Made by a program: the position numbers and the translations under genes. From Homarus americanus (lineage: Eukaryota > Arthropoda > Malacostraca > Decapoda > Nephropidae): a stretch of 64,000 nucleotides of DNA. Shown here piece after piece: positions 1 through 9,977 of this stretch. The stretch is taken from contig NW_024726302.1 of the NCBI RefSeq assembly GCF_018991925.1, positions 1 to 64,000 of the forward strand. The letters are read 5' to 3'. Every line of letters starts with the position of its first letter. Within the stretch, counting starts at the first letter, position 1. The notes beneath the pieces are model-generated. The model was not told the origin of the DNA. It ran no database searches and worked only from the letters and a program-made list of their open reading frames with translations.

Positions 1-1090
1 ACAAGGTTATAGTTGTTATGGCAAGGTTATGGCAAGGTTATAATTGTTATGGCAAGGTTATAGCAAGGTTATAGTTGTTATGGCATGGTTATAGTTGTTG
101 TGGCAAGGTTATAGTTGATATGGCAAGGTTATAGTTGTTCTAGTAAGGTTATAGTTGTTATGGCAAGGTTATAGTTGTTATGGCAAGGTTATAGTTATGG
201 TATGGTTATAGTTGTTATGGCAGGTTATAGTTATGGCAAGGTTATAGTTATGGTATGGTTATAGTTGTTATGGCAAGGTTATAGTTGTTATGGCAAGGTT
301 ATTGTTGTTATGGCAAGGTTATAGTTATGGTATGGTTATAGTTGTTATGGCAAGGTTATAGTTGTTATGGCAAGGTTATTGTTGTTATAGCAAGGTTATA
401 GTTGTTATAGTAAGGTTATAGTTGTTATGGCAGGGTTATAGTTGTTATGGCAAGGTTATAGCAAGGTTATAGTTGTTATGGCAAGGTTATGGCAAGGTTA
501 TCGTTGTTATGGCAAGGTTATCGTTGTTATAGCAAGGTTATAATTGTTGTGGCATGGTTATAGTTGTTATGCCAAAGTTGTAGTTGTTATAGCAAGATGT
601 TATAGTTGTTATGACAAGGTTATAGTTGTTATGGTAAGGTTATAGTTGTTATGGCAAGGTTATAGTTGTTATGGCAAGGTTATAGTTGTTATGGTAAGGT
701 TATAGTTGTTATGGTAAGGTTATATTTGTTATGGCAAGGTTATAGTTGTTATAGCAAGATGTTATAGTTGTTATGACAAGGTTATAGTTGTTATGGTAAG
801 GTTATAGTTGTTATGTTAAGGTTATAGTTGTTATGGCAAGGTTATAGTTGTTATAGCAAGATGTTATAGTTGTTATGACAAGGTTATAGTTGTTATGGTA
901 AGGTTATAGTTGTTATGGTAAGGCTATAGTTGTTATGGCAAGGTTATAGTTGTTATGGTAAGGTTATAGTTTTTATAGCAAGATGTTATAGTTGTTATGA
1001 CAAGGTTATAGGTATAGCAAGATACTATAGTCTCTATGGTAAGGTTATAGTTGTTATGGTAAGCTGTTATAGTTGTTATCAAAGTTGCTA
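1..1090. repeat. 20-bp AT-rich satellite
   Basis: Tandem copies of a 20-bp unit with core GGTTATAGTTGTTATGGCAA run from the window edge, so the array continues to the left. Variants swap GGCAA for GGTAA, TAGCAA or GACAA. The phrase GCAAGATGTTATAG recurs near 591, 756, 858 and 981, which suggests local multi-unit blocks copied together. No coding frame is credible. Confidence 0.93.
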
Positions 1091-1153
1091 ATGCCGTATA
1101 GTTGTAATTTATGGAAATAAAGACAGTGTTACAAATGTTTCTGGTGTAAACTA

Positions 1154-1684
1154 GTCACTGTAAAATACGACACACGACCTGAAGTCACTGTAATACACGA
1201 CACACGACCTGTAATCACTGTAATACACGACACACGACCTGAAGTCACTGTAAAACACGACACACGACCTGTAATCACTGTAATACACGACACACGACCT
1301 GAAGTCACTGTAAAACACGACACACGACCTGTAATCACTGTAATACACGACACACGACCTGTAATCACTGTAATACACGACACACGACCTGTAATCACTG
1401 TAATACACGACACACGACCTCCTGTAGTCACTGTAAGATACAACACACACGACCTGTAGTCACTGTAAGATACAACACACTCGACCTGTAGTCACTGTAA
1501 GATACAACACACACGACCTGTAGTCACTGTAAGATACAACACACTCGACCTGTAGTCACTGTAAGATACAACACACGACCTGTAGTCACTGTAAAACACG
1601 ACACACGACCTGTAGTCACTGTAAGATACAACACACGACCTGTAGTCACTGTAAAACACGACACATGACCTGTAGTCACTGTAA
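1154..1684. repeat. 30-bp satellite (ACACGACACACGACCTG core)
   Basis: About 18 head-to-tail copies of a 30-bp unit (GTCACTGTAA followed by TACACGACACACGACCTG). The left half is very regular, with pairs of units alternating GAAGTCACTG and GTAATCACTG. The right half (from ~1434) uses GTAGTCACTG and TAAGATACAACA, including 32-bp units with an extra CA. Open frames across it only reflect a period divisible by three. Confidence 0.93.
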
Positions 1685-2125
1685 AAAATATATAATTAAA
1701 AAAAACGGAATTAAAAACCAGAAATTATAACACAAATTATTACTTAAGTATTGTGTAACTGGATGAGGCGCCTTTAGTCAGCGAGATACAGTCGCTACAG
1801 AAAGTAAAAGAAAGTATCTACATAATTTTCCACTAGACAATAATTATGACATAACGGACGAAATATTCTTGACAACTCCTATCGAGACAACAGGAGTCAC
1901 AGAGTTCATTCTGAAATTCATCGACCCTCTCCCCCCCCCCCCTCTTGGAGATACTCTCTGTAGCGAGTGCTCTACAGTGATGTGAAGACGCTCTGTAGTT
2001 CTCGTCCAACTTGCTGTGTTCAGTTGATTTGGAGCAATGAGAGATGGGGAGGGGGGTTAGTCAAGGTGCCATGCTGTATTTGGTTACACTGAAATGTGAT
2101 CTGCAGCGAATGTATTTATACGGAA

Positions 2126-2128
<3 letters not shown>
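1685..2128. other. Non-repetitive stretch, no gene seen
   Basis: Mostly AT-rich unique sequence with a run of 12 C near 1931-1942. I see no conserved coding frame, RNA gene or element ends. Confidence 0.5.
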
Positions 2129-2156
<28 letters not shown>

Positions 2157-2341
2157 GTTATTGTTATTGTTATTGTTATTGTTAATTTTATTATTATTAT
2201 TATTATTATTGTTATTATTGTTATTGTTATTATTTGGGTATTGTTGTAATAATAATAATAATAATAACTACTTCTACTACTAATAATAATAATAAACTAC
2301 TACTACTACTACTAATAATAATAATAATAATAATAATAATC
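2129..2341. repeat. (TTA/TTG)n followed by (TAA)n microsatellite
   Basis: A trinucleotide tract that is TTA/TTG-rich until about 2245 and then becomes TAA/CTA-rich. The two halves are roughly complementary, so the tract can fold back on itself. The same TTA-then-TAA order recurs near 9336-9460. Confidence 0.92.
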
Positions 2342-2495
2342 CACCGTGAAGTACATACCATTTAAGGCTTTTCATATTTATTTCAATATAATCATAATAT
2401 TTTTCCATAATTGTTATACATTTTTTTTACACATTCAATTTTCGTGCTCAGTGTATGTTAGCAAATTTGGATCATCTGAAGAATCAACACCCCAG

Positions 2496-2760
2496 TTTAT
2501 TTCACCTGAAGATTAACTACCCTAATGCTAACCTAACCTAAAGATTAACCACCGTAACCTCACCAAACCTAACCTACCCTAACCTGAAGATTAACCACCC
2601 TAACCTAACCTAGCGCTAACCTCAGCTAACATAACCTAACATAACCTAAAGATTTTCCACCCTAACCTAACCTAACCTAACCTGAAACAATTTGGCGAGA
2701 TTAAGTTAGGTTAGGTTAACGTGGTTAATCTTTAGGTTAGCGTTAGGTTTGATTTGTATT
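2496..2760. repeat. Telomere-type CCTAA block with leader, then TTAGG block
   Basis: Starts with TTATTTCACCTGAAGATTAA, followed by degenerate CCTAA pentamers up to ~2683, then a spacer and the opposite strand (TTAGGTTAGG) to ~2750. The phrase GATTAACCACC recurs inside and its complement GGTGGTTAATC-like form appears on the right. C-strand-first order makes a foldback and is not a chromosome end. Pentamer repeats of this type are the arthropod telomere motif; here they are interstitial and degenerate. Confidence 0.85.
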
Positions 2761-2803
2761 AAAATGAGTTGCTTTAAAATAAGAAACAAAGAATTACTAG
2801 TGA

Positions 2804-2809
<6 letters not shown>

Positions 2810-2835
<26 letters not shown>

Positions 2836-2837
2836 CA

Positions 2838-2870
<33 letters not shown>

Positions 2871-2871
2871 A
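2810..2871. repeat. (GA)n microsatellite
   Basis: Two GA runs interrupted by GCAGCA. Confidence 0.95.
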
Positions 2872-3034
2872 GCATTGGTATAACTGCAGGTACAGACACA
2901 AGTACAAACACAGGTGTAAATAATTAATAAATATGGGTAAAATACAGGTACAAGGTGTAATTACGCGTACTAGTGTAGTAATTACAGGTCAGTGCGTTAT
3001 CCAAGTATATACATACAGATTAACACAAAGATTA

Positions 3035-3307
3035 TCCTAATATCAGTAGTTGTACAAACATAAATCAGAACTAACGTACAGTACAGACATATATTATAAA
3101 GTCCGTCCGTATCGCCACCTGAACCCCGAACCCCCGAGAGATTCAGACTCGTGAACCCAAAGCAGTAGACTGATACATTATTCTGTACGATAAATGCTTC
3201 AGTGTTCACGAGTCTGAATCTCTCGGGGGTTCGGGGTTCAGGTGGCGATATGTCTGTACTGTACGTTAGTCCTGACTTATGTTTGTACAACTACTGGATA
3301 TTAGAAG
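3035..3307. mobile_element. Long foldback (MITE-like) element, copy 1
   Basis: A long near-perfect inverted repeat. Inner arms at about 3110-3155 and 3204-3250 share the CACCTGAACCCCGAACCCCC core. Outer arms at 3035-3091 and 3251-3307 share TAGTTGTACAAACATAA and ACGTACAGTACAGACATA. The loop is about 48 bp. The left arm has an 18-bp insert (about 3092-3109) absent from the right arm. Open frames on both strands are a by-product of the palindrome. The inner-arm motif recurs at 8744-8950, so this is a dispersed family. No clear target-site duplication was identified, and the superfamily is unknown. Confidence 0.85.
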
Positions 3308-3311
3308 AATT

Positions 3312-3470
3312 AATGGACGCTTAACCTCTTGACCTCTTTAACTCTTGTCCACTTGACCTCTTGACCTATTACCCGCTTGACCTCTTGCCCGCTTGACCTC
3401 TTGCCCGCTTGATCTCTTGCCTGCTTTACCTCTTGCCAGCTTCTCCTCTTGACCTCTTGACCTCTTGCTC
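3312..3470. repeat. ~16-bp minisatellite (GACCTCTTGCCCGCTT)
   Basis: Degenerate copies of CTTGACCTCTTGCCCG-like units, decaying towards both sides. Confidence 0.85.
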
Positions 3471-3507
3471 TAGATTAGACTACCAAAGGACAAGAGAAAA
3501 TATCGTG

Positions 3508-3508
<1 letters not shown>

Positions 3509-3564
<56 letters not shown>
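3509..3564. repeat. (TTA)n microsatellite
   Basis: About 18 uninterrupted TTA triplets directly upstream of the pogo-like palindrome. Confidence 0.95.
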
Positions 3565-3565
<1 letters not shown>

Positions 3566-3580
3566 GGGGTAAATACACTG

Positions 3581-3830
3581 CAGTGAAACCTCCATATAAC
3601 GGATTTCTTTCTCCATATAATCCGTTAGTTGGAGGGTTTCACATCTAACGGACCCTCGATATAATGGATTTTCATCACTATATAATCCGTTAGTTGGAGA
3701 GTTTCACATCTAACGGACCCTCGATATAATGGATTTTCATCACTATATAATCCGTTAGTTGGAGAGTTTCACATCTACCGGACCCTCGATATAACGGAAT
3801 TTCCTCTGCCTGTAGTCCCGTAAATAGAGG
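3581..3830. mobile_element. pogo/Tigger-like terminal repeats with 65-bp amplification
   Basis: CAGTGAAACCTCCATATAAC at 3581 resembles the terminal inverted repeats of pogo/Tigger-type Tc1-mariner elements. It folds against ATCCGTTAGTTGGAGGGTTT ending near 3642, forming a ~60-bp palindrome. From there a 65-bp unit is repeated: TCCGTTAGTT occurs at 3621, 3686 and 3751. The last unit diverges after 3800. No transposase is present. This looks like a miniature element whose end was amplified in tandem; the superfamily is judged from TIR resemblance only. Confidence 0.65.
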
Positions 3831-4013
3831 TGTCGTTCACATGGTATAAATCTGGTTAAGTAAACGGTTTCGACTTCACTTTTGACACTTAATGATTCAC
3901 TCGTTCGAATACAAGTGAAGCATCTGAATCAATCGCTTCGAACCCGGGCAGAGGTGTTCGTTTGTGTCCCTTCACCTGATAGTTAACCTCTTAGGCGGCA
4001 AAGGCTACCCTCA
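3831..4013. other. Unique spacer, no gene seen
   Basis: Short unique sequence between the pogo-like repeats and the 22-bp satellite. It contains a GAACCCGGGCAGAGG phrase but no supporting tRNA-like fold. Confidence 0.4.
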
Positions 4014-5708
4014 CCTGAAAGGGTTAAATCATCGTCCTCAAAGGGTTAAATCATCTCCTCAAAGGGTTAAATCACGGTCCTCAAAGGGTTAAATCACGGT
4101 CCTCAAAGGGTTAAATCATCGTCCTCAAAGGGTTAAATCACAGTCCTCAAAGGGTTAAATCATCGTCCTCAAAGGGTTAAATCACGGTCCTCAAAGGGTT
4201 AAATCACAGTCCTCAAAGGGTTAAATCATCTCCTCAAAGGGTTAAATCATCGTCCTCAATGGGTTAAATCAGTCTTCAAAGGGTTAAATCATCGTCCTCA
4301 AAGGGTTAAATCACAGTCCTCAAAGGGTTAAATCATCGTCCTCAAAGGGTTAAATCACGGTTCCCAAAGAGTTAAATCACAGTCCTCAAAAGGTTAAATC
4401 ACAGTCCTCAAAGGGTTAAATCATCGTCCTCAAAGGGTTCCGTCACGGATTTCCCAAAGGTTAAATCACGATCCTCAAAACGCCGTCACCAGATCCTCAG
4501 GTTAAATCATCTCCTCAAAGGATTAAATCACGGTCCTCAAAGGGTTAAATCAGACCTCAAAGATTTAAATCATCGTCCTCCAAAGAGTTAAATCACACCA
4601 GTCCTCAAGGTTACGTCCGGTTCTACTGAGGATTTAAATCCACAGTCATCAAAGGTTAAAACCTGATCCTCAAAGAGTTAAATCATCTCCTCAAAAGTTG
4701 AAACCATCTCCTCAAAGGTTAAATCCACGGTCCTCAAAGGGTTAAATCAGTCCTCAAAGTTAAATCATCGTCCTCAAGGTTCAAATCACGGTTCCCAAAG
4801 AGTTAAATCACAGTCTCAAAGGTTAAAATCCACCTGGTCCTCAAAGGTTAAATCTAATATTCGTCTCAAAGGAGTTCAAATCATCGTCCTCAAGGGGAGT
4901 TCACGTCATCGTCCTCAAAGGTTAAATCACGATCCTCAAAGAGTTAAATCACCTGATCCTCAAAAGGGTTAAAATCATCGTCGTCAAAGGGTTGATACGA
5001 TCCTCAAAGAGTTAAATCACAGTCCTCAAAGGAATTCAAATCAGTCCTCAAAGGTTAAATCATCGTCTCAAAAGTTAAATCGCCGTCATAAAAGGGTTAA
5101 ATCATCGTCCTCAAAGGGTTAAATCATCGTCCTCAAAGGGTTAAATCACAGTCCTCAAAGGGTTAAATTACGATCCTCAAAGAGTTAAATCACAGTCCTC
5201 AAAGGGTTAAATCAGTCCTCAAAGGGTTAAATCATCGTCCTCAAAGGGTTAAATCATCGTCCTCAAAGGGTTAAATCATCGTCCTCAAAGGGTTAAATTA
5301 CGATCCTCAAAGAGTTAAATCACAGTCCTCAAAGGGTTAAATCAGTCCTCAAAGGGTTAAATCATCGTCCTCAAAGGGTTAAATCATCGTCCTCGAGGGG
5401 TTAAATCACAGTCCCCAAAGGGTTAAATCAGTCCTCAAAGAGTTAAATCGTCGTCATCAAAGGGTCAAATCAACGTCCTCAAAGGGTTGAATCATAGTCC
5501 TCAAAGGGTTAAATCACAGTCAACAAAGGGTTAAACCATCGTCATCAAAGGGTTAAACCATCGTAGTCAAAGGGTTAAATCATCGTAGTCAAAGGGTTAA
5601 ACCATTGTAGTCAAAAGGTAAACCATCATCATCAAAATGTTAAACCATCGTAGTCAAAGAGGTAAATCATCGTCCTTAAAGGGTTAAGTCATCGTCATCA
5701 AAAGATTA
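4014..5708. repeat. 22-bp satellite (AAAGGGTTAAATCA core)
   Basis: About 75 copies of a 22-bp unit, AAAGGGTTAAATCA plus TCGTCCTC, CGGTCCTC or CAGTCCTC. Units are clean at 4014-4430 and 5100-5450 but full of one- and two-base indels at about 4440-5090. The right end (5500-5700) drifts to TCGTAGTC and ATCATCATC variants. Confidence 0.95.
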
Positions 5709-5779
5709 AGGGTAAGAAAGGCTTAAGGAAAGCAAAGAGAGATTATCAAGGTGAAATAGCTGGGCATTTTTACATGTGT

Positions 5780-6957
5780 ATATAACTAAAGCTCGCGACA
5801 AGATCGTGACGAGACCATGACGAGACCGTGACGAGACTATGACGAGACCATGACAAGACTGTGACAAGACCGTGACAAGACCGCGACGAGACCATGACGA
5901 GACCATTACAAGACTCTGACAAGACCGTGACGAGACCGTGAACAAGACCATGACGAGACCATGAAGAGACCGTGACAAGACTTTGACAAGACGCGCAAGA
6001 ATAAGCGGCAGACCGTAGTAGAACCGCGACGAGAACCATGACGAGACCATTACAAGACTCTGACGAAGAATACATGACGAGAGACCATTACAGGGCTATT
6101 AAGACCGCATTTGAGACCGCTGACAGACGCTGACCAAGACCGTATTGACAGAGATAGCCAGCAAGACCGCGACAAGACCATGGCGTATTTGAGGACGCAT
6201 TACAAAGACTCTGAAAGCAAGACCATGACGAGACCATTCCAAGAACTCTAATAAGACCATGACAGAGACCATAAACAAGACTGCTGGCGGAACCGTGAGC
6301 AAAGACCGCGACGAGAGACCACCGGCAAGACGCATTACAAGACTCTACAACCAAGACCGTGGCCGGCAGGGCCGAACAAGACCACCTTGGAACTTATGAC
6401 AAAGACGTGACAAGTCGGCAGCCAAAACCGCGGCAGAACCGCCAACAAACCGCGACAGAGACCAGGATAAGACACGACAAGACAATACGTGACAAAGACC
6501 GCGACGACAGAGACCGCGGCTGGGGCCGTGACAAGACCTCGACGAGACCGGGATAAAGACAAGACCGAGAGACAGGAACAAGGGTATTAATGATAAGATC
6601 GCGACGAGACCGTAACGAGACCGTGACAAGACCGCAACGAGACCATGACGAGACCGTGACAAGACCTCGACGAGACCGTGACAAAACCGCGACGAGACTG
6701 GGATAAGACCGTGATAAGATCGCGACGAGACCGTAACGAGACCGTGACAAGACCGCAACGAGACCATGACGAGACCGTGACAAGACCTCGACGAGACCGT
6801 GACAAAACCGCGACGAGACTGGGATAAGACCGTGATAAGATCGCGACGAGACCGTAAAGAGACCGCGACAGGACCGCGACGAGACCGTGACAAGACGGCG
6901 TGATAAGACGAGACCGTAAAGAGACCGCGACGAGACCGTGACAAGACCGTGACAAAA
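5780..6957. repeat. 12-bp satellite (GAGACCGTGACA core)
   Basis: Long array of a 12-bp unit, GAGACCGTGACG/AAGACCGTGACA. Clean at the left edge and after ~6590, indel-rich in between (about 5990-6590). The period is divisible by three, so several minus-strand frames stay open with Ser-Arg-His-Gly-Leu-Val-type repeats; these are not proteins with any recognisable domain. Confidence 0.95.
6591..6842. repeat. 121-bp higher-order repeat inside the 12-bp satellite
   Basis: Two successive 121-bp blocks beginning ATCGCGACGAGACCGTAACG appear identical by eye. A truncated third copy starts at about 6840. Sequence identity over a block of about ten basic units implies recent unequal exchange or local duplication. 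Confidence 0.85.
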
Positions 6958-7013
6958 CAAACATATAAAACAGCTTGATGATCATGATGAGGAGATAAAC
7001 AACGTTTGAATCA

Positions 7014-7180
7014 ATATGTTCTGCTCGTGAGGACCCGCATCATGACCCTGCAGCGGGCATACTGGGCAGTCCCGTTAACACCCAACCCCCATCACTCGTA
7101 TACCCATCCAACCTATGTTTGAAGCTATCCAGTGTGTTGGAGTTAATGATGATGTTTGGTAACTTGTTCCACTCATACTG
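7014..7180 (-). pseudogene. LINE ORF2 C-terminal tail fragment (CR1/L2-like)
   Basis: On the minus strand the sequence reads EWNKLP, then NSNTLDSFKHRLDGY, followed by a C-terminal extension rich in Gly and Ser. The pattern of a WN.LP motif followed by a Leu/Phe-Lys-..-Leu-Asp segment is the usual extreme C-terminus of CR1/L2-type non-LTR reverse transcriptases. Only this tail is present. The same tail, on the opposite strand and with similar sequence, ends the element at 7440-8640, so the two are members of one family lying head to head. Confidence is moderate because the match rests on a short motif. Confidence 0.6.
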
Positions 7181-7439
7181 AAGTACTGTCCAGCTATATT
7201 GTCTATTGATATTGTGAACAACATAATATAACCTTTAAACTAGAAGTAATGGTACCGATGATATTAAACACTTAGATAAAATAAATCTTAATATGTCGCC
7301 AGATCCTGAGGTGATATTTGATAGTGTTATAGGGATGTAAGGAAGAAATTAATATGTCTTTGGCGAATTAGTTTAATACGCTATTAAATATCGCCAAATG
7401 CAATACTCATCTTCAAACAACCAACCAATCCGTTTAATA

Positions 7440-8089
7440 TCACTTGTGGACAAAAATTAATTCACAAATCGCCTCGAAAAATACAAGTTGATTATTGACT
7501 CCCAGCTGAACTTTATTAGAAGAAATTCGTGTTTGACTAATCTATTTTCCTTCTTTACAAGCTTTTTCTATAACCTGTGAACGATGGGATATGACCGTAG
7601 GTGCATGTGTAGTATACCTCGACAAGAAACAAGAGTCAATGGTATAAAAACTCCAACTGCAGGGGTAACGTGACAAGTGGCGTCCCATACGACTCAGTAC
7701 TGGGACCATTACTGTTTGTTATATATTTGTATATATTAACTACAAAAATATAGCCGCTGACACCAACTATTAAAAACTGACGACATAAACACCGAGCGAA
7801 TCATTAAATTTGATGAATTAGAAAAAAAAGAAAAAGAAAACACCAAAAGAAACTTTTAATATGGACTGAAAAATGGAAGATGGAATTTAATGTTGATAAT
7901 AAAAAGTTGTAAAGCGAAGGACGAATTATCAACTGAACCTTATAGTATTAGGAAGACTTAGCGGTATAATGAGAAGTTTAAGGACCTGATACCCATATAG
8001 AAAACAATGAGTTTATATATAAGGCTTATATCTATAGGTGCGTTATACTTCTCTCCTCTTCTCATCATCTCTCTACCTCCATTGTTTAT

Positions 8090-8154
<65 letters not shown>

Positions 8155-8640
8155 TAACAGAAGAAGCGAGGTTATCTTACGGCTATATACACTACCTTAT
8201 CTCCCTTGGACTCTGCGGTTCAGTTGTGGTCACCTTACTATAGAATGGACATTGATTCCCTATAAAACATTAAGCGGAGGGTGACAAGACTAATCCCAGG
8301 CATGAGGAACCTTGTGTATAGAGACAGATTAAGAAAACTGAACTTGTATTTTCTTGAGACATATAGTGAGAGGCGATACGATCCACGTGTATAAATGGAA
8401 GATGGGGTTAAATAAAGGTGATCTAAACAAGGTACCTAAACTACCAAATTAGGAGCGAACGCATATAATAGTGGTTTTGAATTTGATTTAGATTTAGATG
8501 TGAATTAGATAAAGACTGAATATCATCATTAATTCGAACACTCTGGATAGCTTCAAATATAGGTTGGGTGGATATATGAGCGATATAGGGGTCGGGTGAA
8601 AACGGGACTACCCTGTATAGGTGAAACTCAATAAGCCCGC
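7440..8640 (+). pseudogene. Degenerate CR1/L2-like LINE reverse transcriptase
   Basis: Frame-broken plus-strand segments follow the order of a non-LTR reverse transcriptase. They are: SQLNFIRRNSCLTNLFSFF (~7500-7557), VVYLDKK in place of a VVYLDF.KAFD motif (~7608), TSGVPYDSVLGPLLFVIYL (~7674-7730, the SGVPQGSVLGPLLF motif), WKMEFNV (~7872), then RRVTRLIPGMRNLVYRDRL and LRKLNLYFLET (~8276-8365), and NSNTLDSFKYRLGGYMSD (~8535-8590). Stops and frameshifts separate them, and the YADD box is not recognisable. A (TC)n microsatellite (8093-8151) interrupts the element. It would have encoded the reverse transcriptase used for target-primed reverse transcription; this copy is dead. Clade is inferred from motif style. 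Confidence 0.75.
8093..8151. repeat. (TC)n microsatellite inside the LINE remnant
   Basis: Nearly perfect CT dinucleotides, about 29 copies. Confidence 0.95.
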
Positions 8641-8743
8641 TGCAGTTTCCACCATTCTTAAGTCCTTAAAGAGACCATCTGTGACCACTAAACACTCCAT
8701 CAAGGTGTATCACGGTGTATAGTTAATTACTTAAATCCGTTCG

Positions 8744-8950
8744 CCTCGCCTCCTGAAACACGAACCCCCGAGAGATTCAGACTCGTTAACCCGAAGCAGT
8801 AGACTAACTCTCCCTCTGAACCACGAACCCCCGAAAGATTCAGACTCGTGAACCTGAAGCAGTAGACTGATACATTATTCTGTTCATAAATGCTTCGGCT
8901 TCATGAATCTGAATCTCTCGTGGGTTCGTGGTTCAGTGCGAGAGGCGACT
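8744..8950. mobile_element. Foldback element, copy 2, with duplicated left arm
   Basis: Shares CGAACCCCCGAGAGATTCAG and the AAGCAGTAGACTGATACATT loop segment with the foldback at 3035-3307. The left arm occurs twice in a row (about 8751-8815 and 8818-8872); the right arm (8901-8948) pairs with either. The outer arms of copy 1 are missing. This is a second, rearranged member of the same family. Confidence 0.8.
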
Positions 8951-9045
8951 GGGCTTTAGTAGTTGACTTTATACTTAAGGAAGTTGTGAAATATGATACC
9001 AGGAATATTAGAAACAACTAAAGGTATCTATATTGGTATCCCAGC

Positions 9046-9092
9046 TTTTTTCACCTGATGATTGAACACCCTAACCTAACCTAACATCACTC
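9046..9092. repeat. Short leader plus CCTAA repeats
   Basis: TTTTTTCACCTGATGATTGA followed by ACACCCTAACCTAACCTAAC. Same arrangement as at 2496 and 18044, but only a few pentamers long. Confidence 0.8.
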
Positions 9093-9189
9093 CCCCAAGT
9101 AACGTTAAGGTATGTAATCATAAGGTAATTGGCATTTATCACGCAGCTGCCCGGGACTCGAGAGCACTTGGCGGCCATTGATCAGAGGA

Positions 9190-9213
9190 CACACACACAC
9201 ACACACACACACA
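9190..9213. repeat. (CA)n microsatellite
   Basis: About 12 CA dinucleotides. Confidence 0.95.
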
Positions 9214-9335
9214 CTGAAGTATAATAACGTATTGTTGTGTGTCATGAGATGGCTCTTACCTAATTATCTACCTGGCCAAATTTCAACCTGTCTGTGATAA
9301 TTATGACGTCCGACTTACGATTATTATTGTTAGTG

Positions 9336-9378
9336 TCTCATATTATTATTATTATTATTATTAGCAGTAATAGTAGTA

Positions 9379-9423
<45 letters not shown>

Positions 9424-9460
9424 GAGGTAGTAGTAATAATAGTAGTAGTAATAATTATGG
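9336..9460. repeat. (TTA)n then (AAT/AGT)n microsatellite
   Basis: ATT triplets, a short AGT-type core and about 15 AAT triplets. Complementary halves, as at 2129-2341. Confidence 0.93.
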
Positions 9461-9559
9461 TGGTTTGATGTCAGCGACTATAAGTTTCTCCGTATAAACA
9501 GGTAATTGCACAGAATATTGCCAAGTAAACACTGACCATTTTGGTAAACAATTAAGGCG

Positions 9560-9700
9560 TATGGGTGAGATTTGGCGCGTAAATGTTAATGTAAACAAAG
9601 CCACGTGTCAATACCATTGAGCCTCAAGTTTTCTTTCGCGCCAAATTTCCGCCCGTTTTCTGTGATTTCAGTTAGAGCGGGAATGTCGGTCAGCTGAGTG
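9560..9700. promoter_or_regulatory. Promoter-like island: paired E2F motifs and an E-box
   Basis: TTTGGCGCG at 9571-9579 and TTTCGCGCCAAA at 9634-9645 are E2F-type motifs. Between them lies CACGTG (9602-9607), a canonical E-box, and further on TCAGCTGAGT. The surrounding sequence is otherwise unremarkable and not tandemly repeated. Such a cluster would fit the promoter of a cell-cycle gene, but no start codon, TATA box or downstream coding exon was recognised on either side. Motifs are seen; function is inference. Confidence 0.35.
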
Positions 9701-9835
9701 GCTCCTGTTCAACCACTCACTGCCAAGAGTCTTACACGTTCTTACTACCTGAAGATTTTATTAATATTATCTTGAGCTGAAGATGTCTGAAAGTACCTAA
9801 TTACTCTGAAACTTTACCTTAACTAGATACTATAA

Positions 9836-9960
9836 TTGAATTCCTGTATCTGTATCTGTACTGTACCTCATCTTGCAACTGTACCTACATCTACTTGTAC
9901 CTATGTCTGTACGTCAACTTGTACCTGTACCTCCATTAGTACCGTTGTCACCCTTGTGTT
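9836..9960. repeat. Degenerate TGTACCTG repeat
   Basis: Loose copies of CTGTACCT/CTTGTACCTGTACCTCC. Related in sequence to the 19-bp repeat at 63255-63520. Confidence 0.7.
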
Positions 9961-9977
9961 TTCTACGGTACAGCAAG

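Noticed and set aside
1154..1684. CRISPR array
   Set aside because: The 30-bp units are contiguous with no unique spacers, and the surroundings are eukaryotic.
2997..3290. 97-codon frame on the minus strand
   Set aside because: Runs through the foldback palindrome; its sequence is symmetric arm translation.
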